A stretch of 64,000 bases of DNA, from the NCBI RefSeq assembly GCF_000499845.2, contig NC_023749.2:43775608-43839607 (forward strand), read 5' to 3'. Shown piece by piece: positions 9,496-19,036 of this stretch. Under the pieces are notes generated by a model. That model saw only the letters and a list, made by a program, of their open reading frames with translations. It searched no databases and was not told the DNA's origin. Within the stretch, counting starts at the first letter, position 1. Every line of letters starts with the position of its first letter. Position numbers and translations under genes: made by a program. The DNA is from Phaseolus vulgaris. Taxonomy: Eukaryota > Streptophyta > Magnoliopsida > Fabales > Fabaceae.

Positions 9496-10974
9496 GCTAA
9501 CTTGCTAGCTAAGCTCGCCAGTTCAGGCAAGGGGGGTAGGCAGATGACGGTGATTCAAGAAACTCTGAAGACGCCGAGAGCATTTGTAGCAGATCACCTG
9601 GTCCTTCAGATAAGCAAGTCGACGGAGAAAGCAGCGAGAAGTCATAAGTCCCTGACGCAAGAAACTTTGAGATCGCCAAGAATTAGAGCATGTCGAGGAG
9701 AGAAGGTGAACATGACGCAGGTTTGCGCTATCCATGAGCCAGACACCTGGATAACGCAGTACAAGCGGTGCCTGGCAGATGGCCTTCTCCCACTGGATCC
9801 GACAGAGGCTAGGAAGGTAAAGAAAAATTCTAGCAAGTACACATTGATTGATGGCGATCTGTACAGGTTCGGGTTCACTCACCCGCTCCTGGAATGCGTA
9901 CATGGCGAGAAGTGCACGAGAATCATGGCAGAGCTCCACGAAGGTATATGCGGAAGCCACGTCGGGGGTCGAGCTCTGGCCGCAAGGACTCTCCGTGCAG
10001 GGTACTACTGGCCATCGATGAGAGAAGACTGCAAGAAGTATGCCCAATGTTGCAAACAATGCCAACAGCACGCCGATTGGCACAAGGCGCCTCCCGAGGA
10101 GTTGAAGTCCATCTACAGCCCTTGGCCGTTTCATACTTGGGGAATCGACATCCTGGGACCATTCCCGCTGGCGATCAGGCAGATGAAGTACTTGGTGGTG
10201 GCGATTGAGTATTTCACCAAGTGGATCGAAGCAGAACCAGTGGCCCAGATCACCGCACACAAGATCGAAGGTTTCGTGTGGAAGAACATTGTGTGTCGGT
10301 TTGGTGTGCCCAAGCGCCTGGTGTCAGACAATGGGACTCAGTTTGCAAGCCACCTGTTGAAGAAGCTTTGCGAAGGGGTGGGAATTCAACAAGTGTTCGC
10401 ATCCGTCGAGCACCCTCAGACAAATGGCCAGGTGGAGTCAGCTAATCGGGTGTTGCTAAGAGGTTTGAAGAGAAGGCTAGAGAAAGCCAAAGGAAGCTGG
10501 GCTGAGGAGGTACCCCGTATAGTCTAGGCGTACCACACCACCGAGCAGTCAGGAACCCATGAGACCCTGTTCAGCTTGGTCTATGGGTGTGATGCAATGA
10601 TTCCAGTAGAGATCCAGGAGAGCTCGCCGAGATTCCAGAACTTCGTAGAGGAAGACTCGAATGAAGAGAGAAGGCTGAACCTGGATCTACTGGATGAGGT
10701 CAGGGAAGGGGCGAGATTGAAGGCTGAAGCGGTGAAGAGGAGGATTGAACGAAGATATAACTCGAAGGTGATGCCGAGACAGTTTAGGGAAGGTGACCTG
10801 GTGATGAGGAAAGCCCACCAGTACGAGATGGAGAATAAACTGTCGCCCAAGTGGACTGGACCGTTCAGAATAACTGAGGCGCTCGGGAACGGCGCCTACC
10901 GCTTGGAGACGTTGGAAGGAGGGGCGATTCCTCGCACTTGGAACGCCACGCACCTCAAGTTATATTACAGTTGA
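9496..10974 (+). pseudogene. int: Tat I integrase
   Basis: The region is in frame with the preceding one, open from 9496 with one TAG at 10525-10527. It opens with the end of RNase H and a linker. The zinc domain is HEGICGSHVGG...CCKQCQ (HHCC, about 9930-10065). The catalytic core has D (WGIDILGP, about 10138), D (VSDNGTQFAS, about 10324) and E (NGQVESANR, about 10430). The C-terminal domain ends WTGPFRITEALGNGAYRLETL and THLKLYYS, then TGA at 10972-10974. No chromodomain is seen, as expected for Tat. The enzyme would insert the cDNA into the genome. Confidence 0.92.
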
Positions 10975-11218
10975 GAACTTTGTAAGTAAAGATAAACACG
11001 AAGTTACATTACAATGTCTCTGTTAAAACAGTTTGAAGGGGGCACTCTTTTTTCCCTAAGGAGGGTTTTTAATGAGGCCACCCAATAAAGAGAAGTTTTC
11101 AAAGTACAAGTTGTTTTAGATTGCGTGCCTGTTGTTTTCAGAAAGTTTTGAAGAAAGACCTTGTCACTTATATGTGACTTAAGGCAAGTTAAAGATATAT
11201 TGTATGCTTTCTAAAAAA
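10975..11218. other. 3' untranslated stretch after Tat I pol
   Basis: The sequence is AT-rich and noncoding and contains the GAAGGGGGCACTCTTTTTTCCC segment that also follows pol in Tat V (about 62365-62385 on the other strand). I see no gene. It leads into the tandem repeats. Confidence 0.5.
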
Positions 11219-11800
11219 GTTTTAAGTCCTCATCGTTTTTCGGCGATCGGAGGCATCAGTTAAAGTTTAAGTCCTCATCGTCTTTCGGCGATCGGAGGCA
11301 TCAGTTAAAAGTTTTAAGTCCTCATCGTCTTTCGGCGATCGGAGGCACCGGTTAAAAGACCTCAATGCCCTCGCGCGTTCTGAGGCAAGATAAAGACCTC
11401 CTCGCCGTCGAGCGAGCGCAGGCGAAGTGAAAAGTCCTCAGTGTTTCTGGGGGCGAGAAGATGTAACCCCTAGGGCAATGTAGAGGCACTGGTGAAAAGT
11501 CCTCAGTGTTTCTGGGGGCGAGAAGATGTAACCCCTGGAGCAATGTAGAGGTACCAGTGAAAAGTCCTCAGTGTTTCTGGGGGCGAGAAGATGTAACCCC
11601 CGGGGCAATGTAGAGGCAAGTAAAAGACCTTCTCGCCTATGAGCGAGTTCAGGCGAGTTAAAAGACCTTCTCGCCTATGAGCGAGTTCAGGCGAGTTAAA
11701 AGACCTTCTCGCCTATGAGCGAGTTCAGGCGAGTTAAAGACCTTCTCGCCTATGAGCGAGTTCAGGCAAGATAAAATCCTTCTCGTCTCGAACGAGTTCA
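11219..11800. repeat. Three successive tandem-repeat blocks in Tat I
   Basis: Block 1 (about 11221-11355) has three units of 45-47 bp, each with TTTAAGTCCTCATCG then CGGCGATCGGAGGCA. Block 2 (11430-11624) has three units of exactly 65 bp starting at 11430, 11495 and 11560, with AAAAGTCCTCAGTG then GGGGGCGAGAAGATGTAACC. Block 3 (11622-11800) has about five units of 38 bp (starts 11622, 11660, 11698, 11736) with GACCTTCTCGCC and GAGCGAGTTCAGGCGAG. The units are GC-rich and partly self-complementary (CGATCG, CTCGCC/GGCGAG). They lie between the end of pol and the 3' end of the antisense gene. Confidence 0.9.
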
Positions 11801-12409
11801 GGTATGGTGTTAAGGGTGGACGAAGTTTGGAAGGTGGCTAAGGTAGGTTCGAAGAGAACGCCTAGCCACCCGGTCTTTTGTTCTGAAGTTCAGGAAGGTA
11901 GAGAAGGATCCGAAAGGTGCCTCTACCCCCAGATAAAAGAACAATGGCCAAGGCATGAAGCCAGAAAGAAGCTGATATCGCCAAGAGTCTTTGGCGACCA
12001 GGAAAAGTTCAAACAGTGGCGAGAAAGTTAAAGACCCGTTTTAATGAAGCAGATCGGGTGAAGCAGTGCTTTAAGCCAGTAGTTGAGTTAAAGTTCATTG
12101 CTTAAAGAATAATTTTACGCTAAGGTTAATTGCCTTAAGATTACGAGTTGTTACAGTGATTATTGTTTGAAGTTGAAGTGGTTCGAAGCAGTTAAGTATA
12201 TGCTCGCGCTTGCAAAATCGCTAAGTTAATTTCTTGGAAGTAAATCGCGCAAGGAAGGTTAGAACAGTTAAAGAAGTCATAAGGGGAAATACACAGACTT
12301 TGCCATTGAAACAAAGTATCAGTTCAAAAACACATATACAGGAAAATATGGAGTTTTTACAATTGCATACAAAGAAAAAGCATAAAGGTGGTGGATGAGG
12401 GGAAATTGA
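11801..12409. other. Spacer between tandem repeats and antisense gene end
   Basis: I see no convincing gene here. The 76-codon open stretch at 11804-12031 has no recognisable motif. This is where the convergent transcripts of pol (plus) and the antisense gene (minus) would end. Confidence 0.45.
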
Positions 12410-15027
12410 TCAGTCTTCGGCGGGAACCACTTTTCCATCCACCACCTCATTGTTAAGGGACACCATGCTGAGATCCAGATCGGGGAACAAGCAGGCGAAT
12501 TGTTCCCGTGCAGCTTCGAATCCAGCAGCCAGAATTTGGGCAGAACTCAGATTAAGCTCTTCAATCTGTTTCTTGAGTTCTTCAGTTTGTTCTTTCAGCC
12601 CCTTGTTCTGCTGCTCCAGCTCTTCAACTTGCTTCTTGAGTTTTTCGTTGATTTCTTGAGCCTGGAGAAGGTCTTCAGCAACCTTCTTGGATTCTGCTTG
12701 CACTTGGCCCAATTCAGCAGCGATCTTCCCCTTCTCTTTGTTGGCCTCGGCAAGCAAAGAGAAGACATGGCGTCGTCCCTCGCCTTTTCCACCTTTCCCA
12801 GGAAGATCTCCCGATCAGCGGACCTCTGCTCCAGTTTCTTCACCTTGGCGGTGTCAGTTTTTATTAAGGCTTCTAGGTCAGCCACCTTAACGCGATAAGG
12901 CACAATCTTGCTTTCCAGCTCAATCTTCTCTTGAGCCAGAAGCTGCACCTTGTGGCGTAGATCGGTGGCCTCCTTGCGCGCCAACCGGAGCTCGGTGCTC
13001 ATCGCATCTTCTACTCGGGAGTGTTCAATCTCCGCGAGTGTTAGATTGAAGGACAACTTCTCCACCTCAACCCTCATGGTGCTATTCTCAGTTCGAAGGT
13101 TGAAGAGGTCGTCCTGGAGCTTCCTGGTGGAGCTCTCCACAGCTCTAGTTATAATGGTGGGGAAGTCTTCTGCCATCATTCTCAGTTTAGCAGAGAAAGG
13201 CTCCCACATCCTTGTGACCTCGAGAGAGAGGCTTGCTGTTGGAGGCACCGGGTGGGCCTGTTGTTGGCTCTCGCCGCCACCTTCTTTAGTTGGTTGTTCA
13301 ACAGGTGCTTCTTGGCGCGGTGGCGACGTCGGGGATTCAGTGATCAGAATTGGAGAGGTATGGGCAACCTCATCCCCGATTGGAGCAACGTCTGCGGCTG
13401 AGGCATTTGAAGGAGGACCCCCTCCAACTGATACATACGGCGTGGAGGCGCTCGGGGGGTCCTCCATGAAGTTTGGCTCGGGGGCCTCAACCGCAGGTGG
13501 CGCAGTTGCCAGTGGAATTGCTTGGACTGGTGAGGCAGGAGCTGGCGGAGGAGGCAATGTTGGAGGTGGAGCAGGTGTTGATGTTGGAAGAGGGGGTGGG
13601 GCAGGTGGTGAAGAAGGTGCCACCCTCTTCCTCTTCGTAACAAGGCCATCCTCAGTGACCTCGTCGTCTTCCTCCTCCTCCTCGTGGACTACCTGGGGGG
13701 CTTTCCTCTTGGGTTTCCTGAGGACAAGCTTCTTGCGTTGGGCGGCGGGTTGGACGTCGGAGGGAGCTGGGCCCCTGGGTGGCGATCTGCCTTGAGCGGC
13801 GGCGATCTCCACCACAGAGTTTGGCACTGTTTGGGAACCCGTTGCCAACCCGTGGGTTCGGGCGAGCACCCTTAATTCAGCAAGCTTGCCCTGGCCCAAC
13901 ATATTATCTGCATAGAGCGAAAATGCATGGGTTAGTTCAGAGAGAAAATAAATGCATAAGGCAATATGCAGCAAAGCAGATAAAGGGTGCAGAAAAACAA
14001 AACCAAAGTCTTGTGCACAACGCACAAGACGCCCAGAAACAGTTAACGGAAGTAGTATTAGAGCAAGAACTTAAACGTTCTAACCTATTCGAATTTCGAG
14101 TTGGTCCTCGAAGAATTCGAAGCAGATAAGCGTGGTGGTGAGGAAGGTGATGTTGGCATTTGCCACGCTCTTCCAAAAGAAGCAAAGGTCTCTGTCCAAG
14201 GCACCCATGCTATCAGGACTTCTGGGTCTCCTGAAGCTGCTTTTGGACTCTTTGTTCCCCTTGTTTACCCAGTACAAGGGGAAACCGTCGAGCAACGACG
14301 CGTCTTTCTCATTGGGGCGTATCTGGACAAATTTGCCCTTCCAGTCTTTATAGGATTGCTGGAAGATGGAGAGGATTGACCTCCCAGCAATCCCATTCAA
14401 GCTTACCCACAGGCGGTCTCCTGGGTGCTTGGCTTCGAAGAGAAACAAGAAGACATCTATAGATGCTGGCAACCCCAGGTGGTCGCACATAACTTGGAAT
14501 GCCCGCACAAACGCCCAACTATTGGGATGAAGCTGGGCGGCGGCGATGTTGAGCTCGGTGAGAAGCTCCCTCTCAAAGCGAGTGAAGGGAAACCTGAGTT
14601 TCACCTTCTTGAATAGAGTTGTGTAGACGAAACAGAAGGGTCCATCGTTGTTTGCCTTGTCATCAGCGCAAACCGGCAGTTCGGAGGGGCAAGGTAGCAC
14701 CGTCATCTTCTCGTCGTGCTCCTTGTGGAATGATTGGTGAAGCTCATCCCCCTTCGTCAATCGCAAAACTGCCCCAGCAGTGTTCATAGAAGACGTTTCC
14801 CTCAACAGGGTCGAGTTGGCCCAGGGATAAAGTTTTTTGAAGTCTGGTGGGGGGACGGAGGTTCCTCCGGTGACAGGCGGAGTCGCCTGGGCCAGGTTGG
14901 GGCGGGAAGGTGCAGGCCTCTCAGCCTGAGAAGATGAAGCGCCGCGTGCTCGCAGTGGGTCGTGTGCTTGTGAGGAAGGGTTTCGTGATGAAGGAGGAGG
15001 ATTTGGGGTGATCTTTGAGCGAGTCAT
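12410..15027 (-). CDS. Tat I antisense gene: Transposase_28-like protein with coiled-coil tail
   Basis: Exon 1 runs from the ATG at 15027 to 14085 and exon 2 from 13907 to a stop at 12410, with a 177-bp intron (13908-14084; donor AATAG/GTTAGA, acceptor CTATGCAG/ATAA, phase 1). Exon 1 holds the conserved domain: KLYPWANSTLLRETS, VKLRFPFTRFERELLTELNI, HPNSWAFVRAF, FEAKHPGDRLWVSLNG, FQQSYKDWKGKFV and DGFPLYW. Exon 2 starts low-complexity and proline-rich with a basic KRKR patch that may be a nuclear signal, then forms a long coiled coil (about 12430-13150). A 1-nt frameshift near 12757 separates the last 115 codons, so the copy is slightly damaged. The total would be about 810 residues. Function is unknown; the family is known only by sequence. 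Confidence 0.8.
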
Positions 15028-15035
15028 TGTTGAAG

Positions 15036-15270
15036 CTGCAAAGGAAGAAGAAAAGGAAAAATGATCAGGGTTCGCAGAGGCTGACTCGATCATGGGAGAA
15101 GGGTGAAAAACGAACGAACGTAGGTTCGTTGCAACGATTGACGAAGCCCTAAGTTACGAGAAAAGAAGAAATGAAAAAAAACAACCCACAACGTATGCAC
15201 CAGACAGTTACAGGATGATGCGAATCGGTTAAAATGCAGGAAAAACCAGCAGAAGAAGGAAAGGAAGTAC
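15036..15270 (-). other. 5'-UTR intron of the Tat I antisense gene (predicted)
   Basis: On the minus strand the donor is TAAAAAG/GTACTTCC (GT at 15270-15269) and the acceptor CCTTTGCAG/CTTCAACAATG (ending 15036). The ATG follows 9 nt later. Position and layout match 669-893 and 59323-59513 in other Tat copies. Confidence 0.6.
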
Positions 15271-15613
15271 CTTTTTATGATCAGAAAAGCGATGAAAGAT
15301 GTTGGTGATTCAGAATGTTGAAGAACGCTGAGAGCTTTTTTACAGAAGAAAGTTAGAGCGTTTGAGAATACGAAGAAGAGTGATGGAACAGTGGAGCGAA
15401 AATGGGTTTAAGGGTTTTTCGAAATGGGTTTGGGAAGCGCAAACGGAAACTGAAGGTAACCGTTGATGAAGCCACGTGTCGAGCGATGGGTGAGGGGTTT
15501 GGTGGAGCGTCAGAGAAGCAGAAAGTACAACCGCTTGGAATTCTGCGTCAGTGCCACGTAGATCGGTGTTGACGTGACTCTTTCAGTCTTTTCGCTGGAC
15601 AAGTCTTCGCTTA

Positions 15614-15628
15614 AGACTGGGGGGCTTG
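15614..15628 (+). other. Polypurine tract of Tat I
   Basis: AGACTGGGGGGCTTG lies immediately before the 3' LTR. Equivalent tracts occur before the Tat LTRs at 20523 (AGACTGGGGGG) and 58994 (CCTGGGGGGCT on the minus strand). It primes plus-strand cDNA synthesis. Confidence 0.65.
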
Positions 15629-16429
15629 TGTACCACCCTGGTAGTCGGAAGTGATGACGTGGCATCAAGCTACAGTGTAGGCGTGTTGACAAGGCGCCAG
15701 ATTTGCAGAAGGGAAGGAAGTCGGGGGGTTCGTGTAGTCGCCAGTTATTAAGTTGGCGCGTTCCGATCTCCAGCATACCAGGACAGGCGATCGCCCAGTT
15801 GAAGATGAAGTCGCCAGATGATAAATTCAGGCGACCAAGTGATTGGAGATCGCCAAAGCAAGCACATCGCCGAAGATGAAGGTGGCCGGCGAGACCACAG
15901 AGAAGGTGTACGAGAGCACCCTAACTCGCCAATTCCAGTAGAGATCGCGCTCCCAAGTTAGCTATGCACTGGGCAGTACCATGCATAAATAACTTAGCCA
16001 AAAAGAGAGTCAGAAGCAGCGCCCAAGTCAAGGAGGCTCCAGATGATGGCACGTGTATGACTGGATGCAAGACACGTGTCCAGATCTGTAACTGCCAGGA
16101 GAGAGAAAGTGACCAGGTATATAAGAGTTCTCAACGACCTTCTGAGGTACGCACGTTCAGATTATACTCTTTACGCTTGCGAGTTCTAGAGCTTACTGTG
16201 AGAGAGAACATTGCACGGTTCCTTGAGAGTTCTTGAGTGTTCTTGCTCTTAGTATTTGGTGGTTCGGTCACTGACTTGGGCGTTGGAGTGCGATCAGCCG
16301 CAGCGGCGCCGCTCTGTTCTTTTGCAGGTTCTTGAGGTGGATCTTGAAGAAGGACGGAGGTTTGAAGTGGTGCACACGTCGATCCTTTGACGAGGCAGGT
16401 TTCAACGTTCTGGTCAACAGGCAGGATCA
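15629..16429 (+). repeat. 3' LTR of Tat I
   Basis: The LTR is 801 bp, begins TGTACC and ends GGATCA, followed by the duplication AAAAC. It matches the 5' LTR at about 98.5% by hand count. Most of the differences are transitions, several at CpG (for example GCCGCC/CCACCC at the start and AAGCGGT/AAGTGGT near 16365). Confidence 0.93.
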
Positions 16430-16434
16430 AAAAC

Positions 16435-17894
16435 CTAATCCAACTCTTCCAAAAACACAATTTTGAGACGCCAAGACATTTTCAAAATTGTATTTTCCCT
16501 TTGAAAGCTTATCCACAGTTCTAACAAGATAATGTACTTTCTTTTCAAGATTTTCACAATTTTCAGAAACAAGAGAGTCACACACATGAGAAAAGTTTTG
16601 CAATGTTTTTAAAGTTTTTCAAAATCAATTTTTGATTTTTCCAGCTCTTCTTCAAGTGTCTTAACCCTCTTTTCAAGGCAGTTGTTAAGCCCTTTCAAAC
16701 GGTTGTTTGAGAGAACCAATCGGTTAGCTTCTTCATGAGTTTCTTGAAAAGCTTGAAGCAATTTACTATAATTTTCAGCACTTAGGGAAGCACATGAACT
16801 TACATTGCTTGAGCTACATGACTCATCATCTCCTTCTGCAATCAAGCATATGTTTGCTTTTTCATATTCACTTGATGAGGAGCTTGATGATGAGACTTCA
16901 TTTTCATCCCAAGCAATATATGATTTTCTTGATTTTACCTTTTTCTCCTTGTAGATTTCTTTTCATTGCTCTCTTTGTTTGGGCAATCAACTTTTATGTG
17001 CCCTTGTTCACCACAACCAAAGCAAGTATAATTGTTAGAATTGAAATCTCTAGTTTTCTTGTTGCCATACCTTTCTTTGTTGGCTTCTTTGTTGGGATTT
17101 CTCTTCAAGAATCTACTAAACTTCTTGGACAACAAACTAAGGTTTTCTTCACTTTCATCACTTGACTCTTGCTTGCTTTTGTGCTTGGCAGCTTTCAAGG
17201 CAATGCTTCTCACATGCTTGTCTTCACTTTCTTGAACATTGAGTCTATTCATTTCTAACTCATGTTCTCTAAGCTTACCAAACAATGAAGCCGTTGTCAA
17301 GCATGTAAAATCTTTTGATGCAGAAATTGTTGTCACCTTAGGTTGCCATGATCTATCAAGACACTTGAGGATCTTGATGTTTAGTTCTTCTTTATCAAAG
17401 GTTTTCCCAAGGCTCGTAAGGTGGTTGATGATGTGGGTGAACCTTTTTTGTACTTCAGCGATTGACTCACCCTTAAGCATTCTAAACATTTGATATTCCT
17501 AAATTAGAGTATGCTTTCTAGCTCTCTTCACATCATTGGTTCCTTCATGAGTCACTTCCAAAGTGTCCCACATCTCATTCGCCGATGAGCATTGAGAAAT
17601 CCTGAAAAATTCATCCGAATTCAAGGCAGATGTTATGATGTTCTTAGTAATACAATCAAATTTGGCCTTCTTGTTTTCAGAATCAGTCCATTGAGACCAA
17701 GGTTTTTCAATGGAAGATCCATCTTTTTCAAATTTTGGAATAAAAGGGCCATTTTCAATTGCATCCCAAATTCCCTTGTCAAGAGATTCAACAAAGGTTT
17801 TCATTCTAACTTTCCAGAATTGATAATTCAAACCACAGAATAGCGGTGGTCTATTGATTGAAGCACCATCTCCAAAAGGTAGTTTTTCAGCCAT
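16435..17894 (-). pseudogene. gag: Copia B gag (UBN2-type) with CCHC zinc knuckle
   Basis: The ATG is at 17894 (MAEKLPFGDG). The first part reads PPLFCGLNYQFWKVRMKTF and SANEMWDTLEVTHEGT, typical of the DUF4219/UBN2 domains of copia gag. An in-frame TAG lies near 17500. The frame then continues (FTHIINHLTSLGKTF, ILKCLDRSWQPKVTTI) to a good CCHC knuckle, CFGCGEQGHIKVDC, near 17000. A frameshift near 16940 leads to a Ser-rich segment and a coiled coil (ETHEEANRLVLSNNRLKG). The protein then runs into the Tat I insertion at 16434 and resumes at 4341. It would be the nucleocapsid protein of a virus-like particle. Confidence 0.85.
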
Positions 17895-17939
17895 TGAAAA
17901 AAGGTTTTAGTATCAAACTTGAGTATTTTTCAAGTACCA

Positions 17940-17954
17940 AGCTCTGATAACAAT
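17940..17954 (-). other. Primer binding site of copia B
   Basis: On the minus strand the bases after the LTR end read ATTGTTATCAGAGCTTGG. This differs by one base from TGGTATCAGAGC, the usual initiator-tRNA-Met site of copia elements. Confidence 0.7.
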
Positions 17955-19031
17955 TGTTAGAATGTTTGGCCTTAAACGAGATGGGGGGTGAATTGTTTAA
18001 GAGGGGTTTTCGCAAACTTTTTTAAGCTAGAATGAAATTCTTTGCAAGAAACCAGATTAGGAATTCAGTTAGCTAAGAAACAAAGCTCAAAACAGTAAAG
18101 CACCAGAAAAACAATCGGTTGTTTATACCATTAAAAATAACAACAACTGAATTTAAAGACTTTAAGGAAGAAAGAGATGCACAAACAGTTTATACTGGTT
18201 GACTCTTAATCCAAGAGCTACATCCAGTTTCCCAGAAATCACTGGGGAATCCACTAAGTAATCAAAACCAGATTACATACACACACCACCAAAGAAGTGA
18301 CCCTGATCCCCTCAAGAAACACACTTCCTTTGGCTCAGCACACACACACCAAGAATGTTGATCTTGACAACCTCAAGAGCACACAACCCTTCTTGGCTTT
18401 ACAACACCAGAATGTACACAATATTTAAAACGGATTATACTTGTTACAGAATGAACTGAAATCAATACAGATGTAATCCTATTCCACTCTCTCTTGATAA
18501 ACCAAAGCTCAAAGGTGAAAACTGAAATCTTTGAAAGCAATCTGTGAAAAACTCAAATCTGGTTTTCTTTCTTGTTGTTTGTTATAAAACTTAAACAAAC
18601 TATTTATAGCATTCAAAGAATGATCAAAGTATTTACAGCAGGAGCGTATTCAGTTATAAAATCATTTAAAGTTTACTTAACTAACAAAACTGTTTCTGTT
18701 AGTATTTTCAAACAAACAATCGATTGAAAGTGCGAATCAATCAGCAAGTCAACCAACCAAAACAGTTTTCAATCTTTTCAAAAACACCTAAGTATTAAAC
18801 AATCGGTTGTTTTGACAAAACAACAGGTTGTTTTTCACTTAGTTTGAAAACACTTTAAACTTAAAAGATTTGAAAACACTTAAGCTTTTAGATTCAACAA
18901 AGAGTGAATTACGAAGATAAACTACCCCAGATCCTATTCTAAAACACAACAACAACTTCAAGCAACTTCAACCTTCCATCAAACGCTAGGATTTGGATTC
19001 TTCAAAACTTTTGATCACAATTGATTCAACA
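17955..19031 (-). repeat. 5' LTR of copia B
   Basis: The LTR is 1077 bp. On the minus strand it begins TGTTGAATC and ends ATTCTAACA. It contains several copies of an AACAA(T/C)CG(A/G)TTGTT word (near 18112, 18714, 18799). The solo LTRs at 28837 and 32886 and the fragment at 40786 belong to the same family. Confidence 0.88.
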
Positions 19032-19036
19032 ATGCT

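Larger units (their letters stand above)
4347..16429 (+). mobile_element. Tat I: nearly complete Ty3/gypsy Tat-type retrotransposon
   Basis: This 12,083-bp element is flanked by the perfect 5-bp duplication AAAAC (4342-4346 and 16430-16434). The order is 5' LTR, primer site, gag, protease, reverse transcriptase, RNase H, second RNase H, integrase with chromodomain-free GPF end, tandem repeats, antisense gene, polypurine tract, 3' LTR. Two RNase H domains and an antisense gene between integrase and the 3' LTR are hallmarks of the Tat lineage. The two LTRs differ by about 12 substitutions (hand count) and one 18-bp indel, so insertion was recent. Gag has one stop and a 1-nt frameshift at its junction with pol, and pol has three in-frame stops. 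Confidence 0.93.
3390..19031 (-). mobile_element. Copia B: minus-strand Ty1/copia element with internal deletion, host of Tat I
   Basis: The outer ends are TGTTAGAATG at 3390 and ...GATTCAACA at 19031, flanked by the perfect 5-bp duplication ATGCT (3385-3389 and 19032-19036). In its own orientation it has a 5' LTR (19031-17955), a tRNA-iMet-like primer site, gag (17894 down to 16435), the Tat I insertion, the end of gag (4341-4133), then directly a truncated 3' LTR (4132-3390). Protease, integrase, reverse transcriptase and RNase H are absent, and the junction at about 4132 fuses gag to the middle of the 3' LTR, so one deletion removed all of pol. The element could not move on its own products. 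Confidence 0.85.

Noticed and set aside
12450..13875. Plus-strand frames opposite the antisense gene
   Set aside because: Their Pro/Gly/Ser-rich composition is the reverse complement of the antisense protein's low-complexity part, with no domain.
15627..15630. LTR of Tat I starting TGTGTACC
   Set aside because: The AAAAC duplication places the 5' LTR start at TGTACC (4347). The extra TG belongs to the tract before the 3' LTR.
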